Under the pieces are notes generated by a model, which did not search any database, was not told where the DNA came from, and was given only the letters and a program-made list of their open reading frames with translations. The translations under genes were made by a program, and so were the position numbers. Source: Parasponia andersonii (taxonomy: Eukaryota; Streptophyta; Magnoliopsida; Rosales; Cannabaceae). From it: DNA of 64,000 nucleotides. The stretch is from contig JXTB01000005.1 of assembly GCA_002914805.1 (NCBI GenBank), forward strand, positions 1,566,940-1,630,939, in the 5' to 3' direction. Positions 36,440 to 48,807 of this stretch are shown here, piece after piece. How positions within the stretch are numbered: the stretch's first letter is position 1; every line of letters starts with the position of its first letter.

Positions 36440-36850
36440 TAGTAAATAAATGACCTACATTAATAAATTAATTATATATATATATATCTCGAAAACACAA
36501 TTTTATACTCTAATAAATTAATTATATATCTCGGTAAATCAACTATATATACTAGTAAATAAATTATATATAACAATAAATTAATTATTTACAATTGTAA
36601 ATTAATTTTATATTATAGTAAATTAATTATATACAATTGATAAATTAATTATATATTATTATAAATTATTTATACGTACTGGTAAATTAATTATATACAT
36701 TAATAAATAAATTATATATGATGGTAGTTAAATTATTTATATTGGTAAACAAATAACATACGCTGGTAAATAAATTATGTATGTTTAATTATATACATGA
36801 ATATAATAAATTAACTTACATAAAAAGATAATGGTAAACTAAAATTATTA
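36440..36850. repeat. AT-rich degenerate minisatellite
   Basis: About a dozen degenerate units of roughly 30 bp built on ggtaaattaattatatac follow one another. No coding content. Confidence 0.7.
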
Positions 36851-39800
36851 AAATTTAAAGAGAGATATAAAAGTCAATAAAATAAAAAATGGATATTCAT
36901 TAACATATAGCTTAGAAAAGGGACATGTGTGGTGTAGTTTCCTATATTTTTGAGTGAGGAGGGGAGAATAACAAATTAAATAAAGGTGTAATAACCACTA
37001 AGTTATACTATTGCATTTAATGATCAATAATAACTATTATTATTATCAAGACTATTTTGGCTGAACTAGACAATTGACCTTTGAAACTGAAAAAAATGAA
37101 ATTCTCTCATTAGATTTTAGTTCATAACTTCATATACAAACGTATCCCGTAACTCAAATTCGGTCAAAATTGCTAACAATAAATAAATAAACAAATACGT
37201 TAATTTTTTTTTTTCTTTTAATGAGGTCTGGCTTTTGAGAAGTTGAGTCACTGATCGGAAAATTTTTTGAAAGAAGAATAAGTAGGGACATCTGTAACTC
37301 CCGTCTCTTTCAGTGCATGTGAGAACGGACCTGATTTAATCTCATATCATAGAGGAAAGAATTTCAGGTTTCCTTGCTTGCATTCCTTGTCTCCAATCAC
37401 ATTTACAAAAACAAAATCTTTCAATTCTCTCTTTGCTACATTCTATCTCTATATTTGGATTGCTGTGGTATGATTTATATCTTCTTTATTTATGGAACAC
37501 CCCATAATGTCAAAATAATAATAGAAGAGAAATCATAGTTAGATACACTTTCATGTTTTCCATTTAATTAGACAAAAATTTACAAATTTTTTTAGAAAAC
37601 ATGCTTGGTAACATTATTTTTCTTTTCTATTTAAAAAATTTGTTCGAAAGAAATGGAAGTGAGAATTTTTCAATTTCAAATTCTTTAAAACAAAAAAGTA
37701 AACCAAGAAAATGGTGTTTTATACATAGATTTTTAAAGTGGTATTTTTGTAAATCAACTTTTAAAAAGTGTTATTGTTCAAAAACTATTTAGATAGTAGT
37801 ATTTTAATAAATGGTAGTTTTCCAAATAAAATTTTAAAAGTGATTTTTTCTAATAAGTCTTGAAAAATGGTATCTTCTAATTAATTTTTATAGTTCCCAA
37901 AACTTTTGTTTTGAGGAAATTAAGGAATACGCGGACTTTTGAAAAATAATTATATGTTACAATACGTATTTTCAGGAGATTAGGGAATACACGGACTCTT
38001 GAAAAATAATTACAAACATACAACACTGAGGTTTTGATTATATTCGTACAGTCATTTTAAAAAAAATACCTTTTTTCTTTGACATATGCATCTGAAAGCT
38101 CTGCCTCTCTCTCTTATCTCTCTTATTTTCTAACCTAAGTCCTGGCCTCGAATGGCGATCTCACGATCAGTTACCATTCCTTACTCCATTTTTGTTTGAT
38201 TATATGATAAGCTTTCCTTCTCTCATTGTCTTCTTCTTCTTCTTCTTTACTTCATGCACGATTAGAATCACTTTGTGATTATTGATCTACAATTTTCTCT
38301 ATCTAGTGCATATATCCAGAATTTAGAGGTACTATTGAGGTTGGGGCTCACATTTTCTAGGTACTTCTACATCGTTAATGGATTCTGCCTGTTTGATGAA
38401 ATGCATTTGCAGGTTTTAATTTCTCCTTTTTAGAACCCTTTTTGTTTGAATTCAAAATTGGTGCATTTTAGATTTTCACTTTGTTTAACCACTCCAATCA
38501 AGATTTCATTACCTAAATTTGAAACATAGTTTTCTACAAGATCATAAAATGAGCTTAATCCAACTGCAACCAAGTTATATAAAAGTTAGAGTAGATACAG
38601 GGCAAGAATAAATCTTGCAGAATGTGCATTTGTTGTCCATGACCAATGGTTTGTTTTACTTTCCTTTTCCCATATTACTTGTCATTTTTCTTTACTAAAT
38701 TTTATCTAGTATATTACATGTTTCAAACTTCTAATATGCTAATTAGGGGGGGGGGGGGGGGGGGGATAGTTTATCTCAATAAAAAGTCTTAATAATATTT
38801 TCTAGTATAGAATATGCTAAATTTGGTCTAGAAAATGACACAGCGTTAATGATACTCTCACATAATTAATAGCTAACTCATAATATTGACAAGTTGGGAT
38901 TAGTATATTACGTGACACTTTTGCTCAGTGCAATGACGACAACAATTGGTCCAATGCGCTCTCACGAGAGGCAAACCCACTCGTATATCTTCTTTTCAGT
39001 TGATTGATCACATTGAGTTTCAATCGTTTGACAAAGTTATTCCAATCTTAATGCTTGATCACATAATAACAATGTCGTATTTATAGTTTGTCATCAACGT
39101 GTTTTATCAGTCAATTAATTTGCTGGAGAAAAAGGATATAATAATTAGGCATAGTTGTTTGGTGTGCATGAAGTCTAGCTCTAATTTGTCGCAAATTAAT
39201 AAACTAGTGGAATGTCCCCATCTTGTGAAAAGGACAGAAAATAAATGGAACAAACAAAATAGGATGATAGTTAAATGACTCGGATGTCTTGGCACTTAGG
39301 CATCGCACTATAAGCGGCCTTGTGGGAAAAGTATTGCTCTTCATGTCCAACTTTCGTTTGAAGTTTAAACAATAAATAAACAAATACACTTGTAACTTGC
39401 GTTTGTTGCATTGTTCAAAAAGAGTTAAATGACTATTTTGTCACCAAGAAATTAAAAAGATAATTTCGACTGGAGAGTAAACTTGTGTACGCAATAAGTA
39501 TTAGTACTGGCATATATGTATCTATGCATATGTTACTGAAAAAACGTGATCAAATTAAATGATTGGAAGGAGGGTAAAGTTATAATGGTATGCTATTGAG
39601 AATACCATTACCAACCGCCTAGGTGACAACGAGCATTTACTTTGATTCCACTTTTGTTGCGCACATCAAATTTCACTATACTCGACTGGCCTAGAAGGAC
39701 ACTAATATAGGTCGTCTATCTTTCTTTTCAGTATTTTTGTTTTTTGGCCATAGATGAGTACTTTAATTTGAAAGTTGGGGACGACCTATAATAGCAAGTT

Positions 39801-40200
39801 ATCCCAGTGAGATTTATGTCTGATTCAATTTTTTTTTTCTTTTTTTGTCTATCTTTTTTTAGCATCTATTGGATATGATAAAAGAAGAAATTATTTATGT
39901 CTTTCATTTTTAAAAAAATTATTTTAACAATTAAAGTCTCATATTTTCTTTTTCCTTTTTAACATAAAGTCTCATATTTTTATCTAAACTATTTGAAAAA
40001 AAATAAAAAAAATTCTAAAAACTTTGGTCAATATATGTTTTATTTTTATTAATAAAATTAGTTATAAGGATAGAGGATGGCGAATAAGCTTGGCAACCAG
40101 ACAATTCCATAATAAATCCCTGATTGTAGATCATCTAGTGGAACTAACCACCGTAGCAGAAGCCACTCAAACTCATGACCTTAATGTCACAACCCTAACC
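36851..40200. other. Intergenic DNA, no gene supported
   Basis: No convincing exon on either strand. A pyrimidine-rich stretch at 38095-38250 followed by a possible splice donor near 38329 resembles a 5' leader, but no coding exon follows. An unbroken run of 20 G lies at 38746-38765. Confidence 0.5.
38746..38765 (+). repeat. Homopolymer run of 20 G
   Basis: Twenty consecutive G residues in otherwise AT-rich DNA. Its length is prone to sequencing error. Confidence 0.8.
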
Positions 40201-40900
40201 TTAAACTAGACAATCATGCAATACCTATTACAGTCCGTCGCACTAAATCACCTACCAACACTCGAAAAAGGGACTTAGAGTAAGCTTTTGAGACAAAGTG
40301 GTAAAGATGAGAGAGTTTAAGTGAATGAAAGCTTTGTATTACTCTTAGAATGCTTAAAACTCTCACAAATGGGACTTATATCCAAATGAACCCAAGGGGT
40401 CCTTTATATAAGCAAAGCCTAAACCAACCAAGGGTTAGGATCGTGCCAAATCGTATGATCTTACAAAGGGTCTAGATTATTCTCAACTAAAATTATAATA
40501 TCTATAAAGATATTTACATAGAGAATTCTAGAATAAATATGGTCTAGATCCTTCTAAGTGGTTCACCCACCATCTTAGCTCTTTCAAGTCATTTTAGGAG
40601 CTTCTAGGACCGTCTAACCCATCTAGCACTATCTGGCCTTGTCTAGAACCTTCTAGGACTCAGTAGCGCCAACTAGAGTCTTCTAGCATTGCCAAGACCT
40701 TTCTTGAATATTCTAAAAGTGTCCACTATGTTCTAGGGTTTTCCTCCATCCTCTTGGGTGAGCAGTATATATATAGGATCTTAGAGCCATGAGCAACAAT
40801 ATTTGGATTTTTGGGAGCTAAATGAGCAGGGCGTAACATTAAGCTTATAATACAAGGGACTTAATCACCTGCTGTTACGTTCGGCGGTTGGCCAATACAT
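40200..40900 (-). mobile_element. LTR-like block with TATA box and heat-shock-like motifs
   Basis: On the minus strand a strong TATA motif (cttatataaagg, 40413-40402) is followed by a leader-like stretch. Upstream of it, between 40713 and 40523, lie several heat-shock-element-like motifs. The composition is unlike the surrounding AT-rich DNA and resembles the promoter (U3-R) part of a retrotransposon LTR, possibly a solo LTR. No second LTR, primer site or internal ORF is visible, and the borders are guesses. Confidence 0.35.
40523..40713 (-). promoter_or_regulatory. Cluster of heat-shock-element-like motifs
   Basis: At 40701-40713 the sequence ttcttgaatattc is a perfect three-unit element (TTCnnGAAnnTTC). 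At 40643-40658 tctagaaccttctagg contains GAAnnTTC with partial flanking units. At 40525-40535 attctagaata contains TTCnnGAA. They lie about 110-310 bp upstream of the minus-strand TATA box. Single motifs occur by chance in AT-rich DNA; the clustering is the notable part. Confidence 0.4.
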
Positions 40901-41420
40901 GTATTAAGATTTAGAACATTCTATGTATTAATAAATTTGAGATCGTTACATATTATCATGCCAAATTTTATCTTTTTCAATTAACTTTAATTTTAAATTA
41001 TTATGTATTACCACATCAAATTCAATTTTAGTGTTTAATCTTTCAAATTACTACCTAATACCATGTCTTTTAATTATAATTGTAAATAATAATTTAGTGA
41101 AAGTGAAAAAAATGGAAGAAGAATGAGAATTTGGATTAGGAATCAATTAGTTGAATAAAATTAAAAAAAAATACAACTCAATAAGTAACCAACAGATTAC
41201 CAATCATATAACAATAAATGAAATTATATTTATATAAATATTAAATATTATAGATTTTTCTGGGATTTTTTTGTAGTATTACTTAAACCACCATTATATT
41301 CATTCCGTTAAAATCAAATAATTTAAACTAGAGTATCATTAATAGATAACTATAAGCACCCATATATATATATATATAAAATATGCTAGAATTCTAACTT
41401 TCAATGCCAAGACATACAAT

Positions 41421-41538
41421 ATTTGAGTGATATATGAATTCGAATAATACTAAGATGCTAACTTTCTAATAATATATATATTTGAGTGATATATGAATTC
41501 GAATAATACTAAGATGCTAAATTTCTAATAATATATAT
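41421..41538. repeat. 59-bp tandem duplication
   Basis: Two near-identical copies of a unit starting atttgagtgatatatgaatt, at 41421-41479 and 41480-41538. Confidence 0.85.
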
Positions 41539-41669
41539 GTTATTACTATTTAATTGGTGTATTTCTCCTATATATATATTATGTACTTACAAAAAGAAAA
41601 GGATAGAGAAATTTGGTAACTACAAATCTACCATCTATAACATCATAAGTCTTAGATCAGATATGTTCT

Positions 41670-42002
41670 GAGAAGATTATAAATATTTAAGTGATAGTCT
41701 TTGAATCCAAAAGTATCTTTAATCTAACATTTTTAGGTGAAATCTAGTGGTGTTATATTTGGTATTCAGAGTCGACCCACTCCATAGTTATGTGGGTCTT
41801 AGAAAGCTGCTACCATAGATATTATATGTAGGTAATTGAATGTGGACTCTTTAACAAAGATGCTGGATTTTTAACAAGAGAGATTGTAACGCTCATTGAA
41901 GCGTTCTAAGAATTCTAAGAAGATCATGAGTATTTAAGTGATAGTTTATTAGCCCAAAAGTACTTTCAAATTAGTATTTTTAGGTGAGGTTCATTGATGT
42001 TA
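41670..42002. repeat. Spaced direct repeats, possible LTR debris
   Basis: Two related segments of about 85 bp (from about 41673 and about 41919), both containing atttaagtgatag and tttttaggtga, are separated by about 160 bp. They resemble repeated parts of an old retroelement. No ORF is present. Confidence 0.4.
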
Positions 42003-42255
42003 AATCATCATTAATTACAAATATATCTTATATTATTTTTTTCATTTTTGAAAAATTAATACTTCATTCTCTGGAATTATAATTTGAAGTTTTAATTTCA
42101 CCACTGGGGGAAAAATTGAATTGAATAATCATCATCTACCTTTGGTTTTTTTATTATTATTAATTTTTTTTAGGGGATGTACTTTTGGTGTTTCGAAATA
42201 GGTAAATATTACTAAATAGCTTCAAAATATTTCTAGCTCCGATAGTCATGAGACA

Positions 42256-42261
42256 CACGTG
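42256..42261. promoter_or_regulatory. G-box (CACGTG) upstream of KUP gene
   Basis: A palindromic CACGTG with flanking cacACGTGGggac fits an ABRE/G-box, bound by bZIP and bHLH factors. It lies about 480 bp upstream of the start codon. A TATA-like gatataaagga is at 42359-42369. Whether either is used is unknown. Confidence 0.35.
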
Positions 42262-42736
42262 GGGACGTTCGAGCCGTGAGGGAAACCAACGCTTGCGAAA
42301 GCCTAACATGACGGAGGAGTGAGTCACAGTCACACACACTCGACTCGAACAAGCAGGGGATATAAAGGAAACGAGAGCGACATTTAAGGTGGGGCCCACT
42401 TTGACTGCACTAATTTTCTTTTTGTTTTTTTTTTCTTTTATATATAATTAAAATATTCTGAATCAACATATTATTAAATTGAAGCCACCCATGGTCATGT
42501 ATATTAATAAACGTTTTTTTTTTTGTAATATTAACATATAGCTATTTATCCCCTCAACAAAAAACAAAAAAAAAAAAACATATAGCTATTACGCATAAGT
42601 GACAATAACATAAGGCCAGGCCAGCGCTTCAATACACCGAAAAAGGCCTCCGCTTTCTGTTCTTCCTTTCTTCTTTTTGGAGTCAAAAAGTCTCGCAGCT
42701 CATAAGCTCAACAGTGGGTTGTGATTGTGGGCTGCG

Positions 42737-42917
42737 ATGGATCCTCAACCAGACCCACTTGCCTCGCCGGAGTCATTGTCGAGGGTCGTCGTCGATTCTA
42801 CTTCCGGTGCCGCTCTCCTCCGCCTTCCGGCTACTAATGCCTCCATTTCCATCTCAGACAACAACCAGGTCTTAGTGGTGTTCTAACATTCTTAATTCTA
42901 TATCTTACTTATGTACG

Positions 42918-42954
<37 letters not shown>

Positions 42955-45900
42955 TTATATGAATCTGTATATGGGTGTTGTAAAGTACTTGTCTTTCTTT
43001 TCTACGTAGTGCGTTGGACTTAGATTTGTTTTGTTCTGTTTCGTAGAGTAGATTATTGCAATATGCTTGCTCATGGTCATGATCTTTATGCAGTGACGCT
43101 CTTAAAGTAGTTTGTTTCTTTAACTCCTTTACTTTTTAATGGTTTCACCTTTCTCTCTCATCTTCCTTTTTTATAGGACACTATTCTCCTTTTATTTTCT
43201 TTTTCTTTTTAATGTTTTCTGCTTAAATATTAATCATGAGACCTTTTTCTTTTTGTTTAATTCTTCAGGCAGTAATTGTGTTATACAGTATACTCAACTG
43301 TCTAACTCTGTACTCTTTCTTTTTTCTTCAAAGATAGTTGGAACTTGTTAAAATCTCAGTTCTAGTTCATATAACACGGTTCAGTTGATGGGGTTAATAA
43401 AAATTTTAATGAAGGAAATCAAGTTTTAATTTAGAATGCCCTGACTATGGGATCTGAAGTTTAAGGAGTCAACCTATAATAACAAAAGGATCACCTTATA
43501 AAATTACCAGATTACACAACAGAATCTTAGATGAATTGAATTGCTGAATTATTCCTCTTTTGATTATTTTCATTGGGAATAGTCAAAATTTTAGTTGGAT
43601 GACCAAATATTCAATGGGGTTCAGCAAAAGAGTCGATGGGGGACTTTGCTACTTGCCTACAAGACACTGGGAGTAGTGTTTGGAGGACTAGTTACATCCC
43701 CACTCTATGTGTACCCTTCAATGCCATTGAAATCTCCGACAGAAGATGACTATTTGGGCATCTATAGCATAATGTTTTGGACTCTTACCCTTATTGGGGT
43801 TGTCAAGTATGCTTGTATAGCGCTCAAAGCAGACGATCAAGGCGAAGGTATATACAGACTCATATTGTTACATTCACATGCTTAACCATGGCCTATGCTG
43901 GTTATGAATTTTGAAACATGAACATGTATATGCTTTGCTTCTTCAATCCCAAGATGGGTGCTTAAAAGAGGAGTTTGATTATATCTTAAATTTGATTGAG
44001 TTTAACTGGTGTTTTGTTTTTTGAAATCTTAAATATAGTGCTTATATGACTTTTTTTTTTTTTTTTTTTTTTTCCGGGTTGTGTTTTGGGTGTTCTATTG
44101 ATCATTAGATAGTTTGTTTACTTAAAAAATAGAGTTAAGAACTCCTAATTTTACTCTTATATTTTTGTTTAATCTTGAAATATGTGATGTTTTTGAACTG
44201 CTGCTCACATTCTGTTGTCTGTATTCTACATTTTGACTTTAACTTGTTGATATTTAAGCCGCACTCAGAACTGCATTTACTTCTCACTTGACAGAAAGTT
44301 ATAGGATCTTGGAACTTAGTACAGGTTTTCATTGCCTAGAAAATGTTTAGCTTTATGTTTGTCTGGCTGTATATCGAGTGTTTTGCATATGTATGTCTGT
44401 CATGTATTTCGAAAAAATTGGAAAGCCTCAAATGAAAGTGGGTTTGTTATTTGTATAAGCAGAGTTATATTTGGACATATTATTTCTTTCTGTTTTTCAT
44501 TCTGGTCTTTTGATGAATGTCTCTAAAAGAGTTTTCAGACACTTTATGCATTTGCTTTTCCAACTTCCAATATCAGCAATTGGTAAATTTTCTTTTGATG
44601 CATGTGGACCTGATTGATTTGCAGGAGGGACATTTGCATTGTATTCAAAACTTTGTAGGAATATGAATATTGGAATCCTTTCTCGAAAATATTCAAACTC
44701 AAACTCAGGATTTTCACCGTCTATCTTGCACAATGGCACAAAAAATAAAAGTGCACTTGGCAAGTTTTTTGAGAGAAGTGTAATCGCAAGAAGGGTGTTA
44801 CTTTTCATTGCCATATTGGGCATGTGCATGTTAATTGGAGATGGCATACTCACACCTGCAATTTCAGGTTTCTGCTTCATCTTTTGACCTTTTGATAATT
44901 TTATGTAGCTTCTGCTTATACAGATTTTCTTGTTTATTTTATTTTATTTTTTTTATTTTATTTAAAATGTAATTTCAGTTCTGTCGGCAATGGATGGAGT
45001 AAGAGGACCATTCCCTTCTGTCAGTAAATGTAAGTAATGCTGATTATTCCATCTTTCACATGAGATTGAAAAGTGCCTGTGCAATACAAGCTGCCATTAT
45101 AACATTATATAGCTGGAACATGCAACCGGGTTAAAATATTCAGAAAGAACAGGCAGAGAGAGGCCTATATCCAAGCAACTTAAGGTTTGGAAATAAATGG
45201 TTTAAAAAATGGTGTCGAAACAGATATTTCTTAGTTCAAGTTTTACAACACACTTTCTATATCTCCTTCATCTACAAGATGAACAGCTTGGCTCCTACAA
45301 TGTAACTTCTCCTTAAAGTTCGTGTGTTGGGTCTTCTAATATAAATTTTTTATGTCTCGGGCTCCTCGTTAAAATGTTTTGGGTCCTAATCCATGTATTA
45401 AACTTCAAACATATGCCCATTGTTGACACCTGCAAGTGAAAAGGAGTGTTAGTATTTCAGAACCTGAGTTAGCTATGCCCTAACAAATTACACTTTCTAA
45501 TATAGGAGTAGGTGTGTTGAATTTATTCGTAAAAGTTTGGGGAATTCAGTGTCCGCTTCTTGAGTATTGCAATACGATGCTCTTATTTTTAGTAATAAGA
45601 TTAGTTTTAGTAATAAGATGTCTCTATTTTAATAGAAGCTTTAGTTTGCCATTCAAAGGCTCTTAAACTTAATTGGCTCCTCTAAATTTTCCAGCTATGG
45701 TTGAAGGACTTTCTGCTGTGGTTCTAATTGTTCTGTTCCTCTTACAAAAGTTTGGTACTTCACGAGTGAGTTTCCTCTTTTCACCTATTATGGGTGCATG
45801 GACCTTCTGTACCCCAATGGTAGGGATCTACAGCATCATACGCTATTATCCAGGTATATTCAAAGCCATATCACCACACTACATCTTCAATTTCTTTTGG

Positions 45901-47915
45901 AGAAATGGAAAGGAAGGCTGGCTGTTGCTTGGTGGCACTGTCCTTTGTATCACAGGTATTGATGCTCATAATCATGATTTATGAATGATCATTGTCTTCT
46001 TGAGCCTTCCATTATGCACCATAGATATGTCAAAGAGTAGTGATCTGATTTGCATCATTTTCAAATTCCTTAAGGTGAAAATACACAAGGTGTAACTCAA
46101 AAACATATTGTGTTGGAATACCATTATCCTTCTCATAATCAGTTTTACCTGAACTCCTTAGGTTCTGAAGCATTGTTTGCAGATCTGGGTCATTTCAACC
46201 GGAGATCCATTCAGGTTGGCTTGGAAACCATCTATTTTTCGCACACATTTCCATACTAAATAGCTCTCTAATACATTTTCTGATCAACAGATAGCGTTTT
46301 TGTTTACAATTTACCCATCTCTGGTTCTGACGTATGCTGGGCAAACAGCATACTTAATCAAGAATCCAAATGATCACGACGATGGGTTCTACAAGTTTAT
46401 ACCAACAAAGATATACTGGCCCATCTTCGTCGTTTCCACATTGGCTGCAATAGTTGCTAGTCAGTCACTGATATCGGCCACCTTTTCTGTAATCAAGCAA
46501 TCTGTGGTGCTTGATTATTTCCCTCGGGTAAAGGTAGTGCATACATCACCCAGCAAAGAAGGCGAAGTTTACTCCCCTGAAGTCAACTACATCCTCATGA
46601 TTCTTTGTGTTGCTGTCATACTTATTTTTGGAGATGGAAAAGAGATTGGAAATGCTTTTGGTATGGTAAACTAACAAAATTTCATTAATTTAGATTGCAT
46701 TCAAGAGCCATATGAGATTCTAACTGGTTTTATCAGTTTTAACATTTTAAACTTAGTCCTCAATGATTACATCGTTAATATTTTTTTATTTTCTCAATTT
46801 ACTCTGAAGCATCTTATACTTGGTACATCAATGAGACAAACAGAAAATTGCTTTTCTAACTATTTTGTTCTACTAATGAATTTTCTGTCCAGAATTTGAA
46901 AAATAATTGTTTTGTTTCTTCGTGTAGATCAAATAAAAGTGGGAGTAAATCAAAGTTATTAAAAAACTGGAGTTATCCCTCGTTATGGTCAAATTCCATT
47001 TTGCATATACTCAATAGAGCAAGTACTTGAGTAACTTTTCTTCTGGTGATGTCATTTTTAGGTGTTGTTGTCATTCTAGTCATGCTCATCACCACCATAC
47101 TATTGACGTTGGTCATGATCATCATATGGAGAACACCGTTTTTTCTTGTTGGTCTGTACTTCTCAGTTTTTTTCATCATGGAAGGAGTTTATGTGAGTGC
47201 AGTCTTCACTAAGATTCCTGAAGGTGGCTGGATTCCTTTTGCCATATCTCTTATCCTTGCCTTCATTATGTTTGGTTGGTTTTATGGGAGACAAAGAAAG
47301 ATTGAATACGAGTTGACTTATAAAATAACCTTAGACGGACTTGGACAACTAATATCCGATCCCAGTGTCCAGAGGGTTCCTGGATTGTGCTTCTTTTACA
47401 CCAACATTCAAGACGGCCTTACTCCTATTCTAGGACACTACATTAAGAACATGAAATCCCTTCATAAGGTTACCATTTTTACTACTCTTCGATATTTATT
47501 GGTTCCAAAGGTGGCTCCACATGAGAGCATTGTCGTCAACAAACTGGGGAATAGAGGTGTTTATGGGTGCGTCATTCAGTATGGTTATGCAGACCCCCTA
47601 AACCTTGAAGGGGATGATTTTGTTAGGCGAGTTATAAGTAGCTTGCAAGCACTCATCCAAAACAACTCAGGCTGTCTGCCATCTGACACTTCGGACATCC
47701 AAGAACAGATTTCTGATTTAGAAGAAGCTTGGAGTGCTGGGGTAGTCCATGTTCGAGGAAAAACAAGGTTTCATATTGGCAAAAACTCTGGTTTTTTCGA
47801 CAGAACCATGCTTGCATTTTACGAAGTTTTGCATAGTAATTGTAGGCCTGCTCTCCCTGCTTTAGGAGTGCCACTGCCTCATCGTATTGAGGTTGGAATG
47901 CTTTATGAGGCGTAA
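42737..47915 (+). CDS. KT/HAK/KUP potassium transporter
   Basis: Predicted high-affinity K+ transporter acting with H+ at a cell membrane. Eight exons: 42737-42868, 43595-43847, 44625-44867, 44979-45029, 45695-45955, 46162-46214, 46291-46660 and 47062-47915. All introns are GT-AG and phases match throughout, giving 2,217 nt, or 738 residues plus stop, within the usual 700-850 of the family. Family landmarks are VTSPLYVYPSM in TM1, KADDQGEGGTFALYS, IGDGILTPAIS, TGSEALFADLGHF, YAGQTAYL and LEEAWSAGVVHV in the C-terminal cytosolic part. A run of hydrophobic segments spans exons 2-8. The start is the first ATG before the conserved core and gives a 44-codon, family-typical variable N-terminus. The subfamily cannot be fixed by eye. 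It converges on the SOS1-type gene 892 bp away. Confidence 0.93.
42918..42952. repeat. (AT)n microsatellite in KUP intron 1
   Basis: A dinucleotide run 50 bp after the exon 1 donor. Confidence 0.85.
44049..44073. repeat. Poly-T run in KUP intron 2
   Basis: A run of about 25 T residues. Confidence 0.8.
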
Positions 47916-48162
47916 AAGGAAGCAACTTTGTTTGGCTTTGTATCCTGCCAATATGTTCTTTTTAAGAAATATACAGGTAAACAGTTAAGAGGGAAAATAG
48001 GTGATCTAAGATATATGTTTCAAAAGCGAACGCTCTATATTATTAGAAAGAAATCTATTTGAATTATTATTATATAAAAATATTAAACGGAGAATTTTTG
48101 TCTCATACTCCAAATCATTTATAACGGTGAAATTTCACCTCATTTAAACCGATGCACCTGAT

Positions 48163-48234
48163 TGGTAAAATTGATATCCTAAGTTATCCCAATTTCCGTT
48201 GGTAAAATTGATATCCTAGGTTATCCCAATTTAT
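48163..48234. repeat. 36-bp tandem duplication between KUP and SOS1
   Basis: Two copies of a unit starting ttggtaaaattgatatcct, at 48163-48198 and 48199-48234, with few differences. Confidence 0.85.
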
Positions 48235-48654
48235 GTCCACCACTAGGTCAATGCCAAATCACGTGAAAAGTAAAATGGACGGAATCAATGTTGATGGAAG
48301 CATAAACTGTTATGTTGACTTTTAGACTTCATAACAACGTGCCATTACTCTTTTAATTGGGAAATATTTTGTGATCATCCACTAGTTATTTGTGAGAACC
48401 CGTACCGTCCTGGTAGGAAGACCTTTTCAGCCAAAAGAGACTTTTTTGTTTTTGTAATTTGTAAATCAAAGGCATTCTTTATCATTTTCAAAAATTTGCT
48501 GTTGAAAAAAAAGGTCTCCACCGGATTTTGTGAATGAACAAATTAAAGGTAGGATTTGGAAATTTTAGATAATAAAATGACAAATTAAAAAAAATACAAG
48601 GGGTTTTTTTACACATTTCAGATATATTTCCTTCCCAGAAAGGGAAAGGAGACT

Positions 48655-48660
48655 TTATTT
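48655..48660 (-). terminator. Poly(A) signal for SOS1-type gene
   Basis: AATAAA on the minus strand about 150 nt after the stop codon. It is the nearest exact signal. Confidence 0.45.
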
Positions 48661-48807
48661 TGATGCTGAGACAAGAAAAGACTATACCAAGCTATATTGT
48701 ACATAACTAATTCAACCAAACTAATTTGGTGTCCTATCCAGTATCTACATGGTATTATTTTTAAAGACAAGCAAAGGACAGTGGTTATGGTCTTTCAGAA
48801 GATACGC

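Noticed and set aside
38090..38400. Possible 5' leader and intron of an unannotated gene
   Set aside because: A CT-rich stretch and a GT donor are present, but no coding exon follows within several kilobases.
40020..40210. tRNA- or SINE-like sequence on the minus strand (gagtttgagt near a gtggttag motif)
   Set aside because: The box order and spacing do not fit a tRNA, and no target duplication is visible.
47046..47915. A 289-codon ORF with its own ATG
   Set aside because: The ATG lies in the intron. The stretch is the last exon of the KUP gene, which begins at 47062 after an AG acceptor and joins in frame with the preceding exon.
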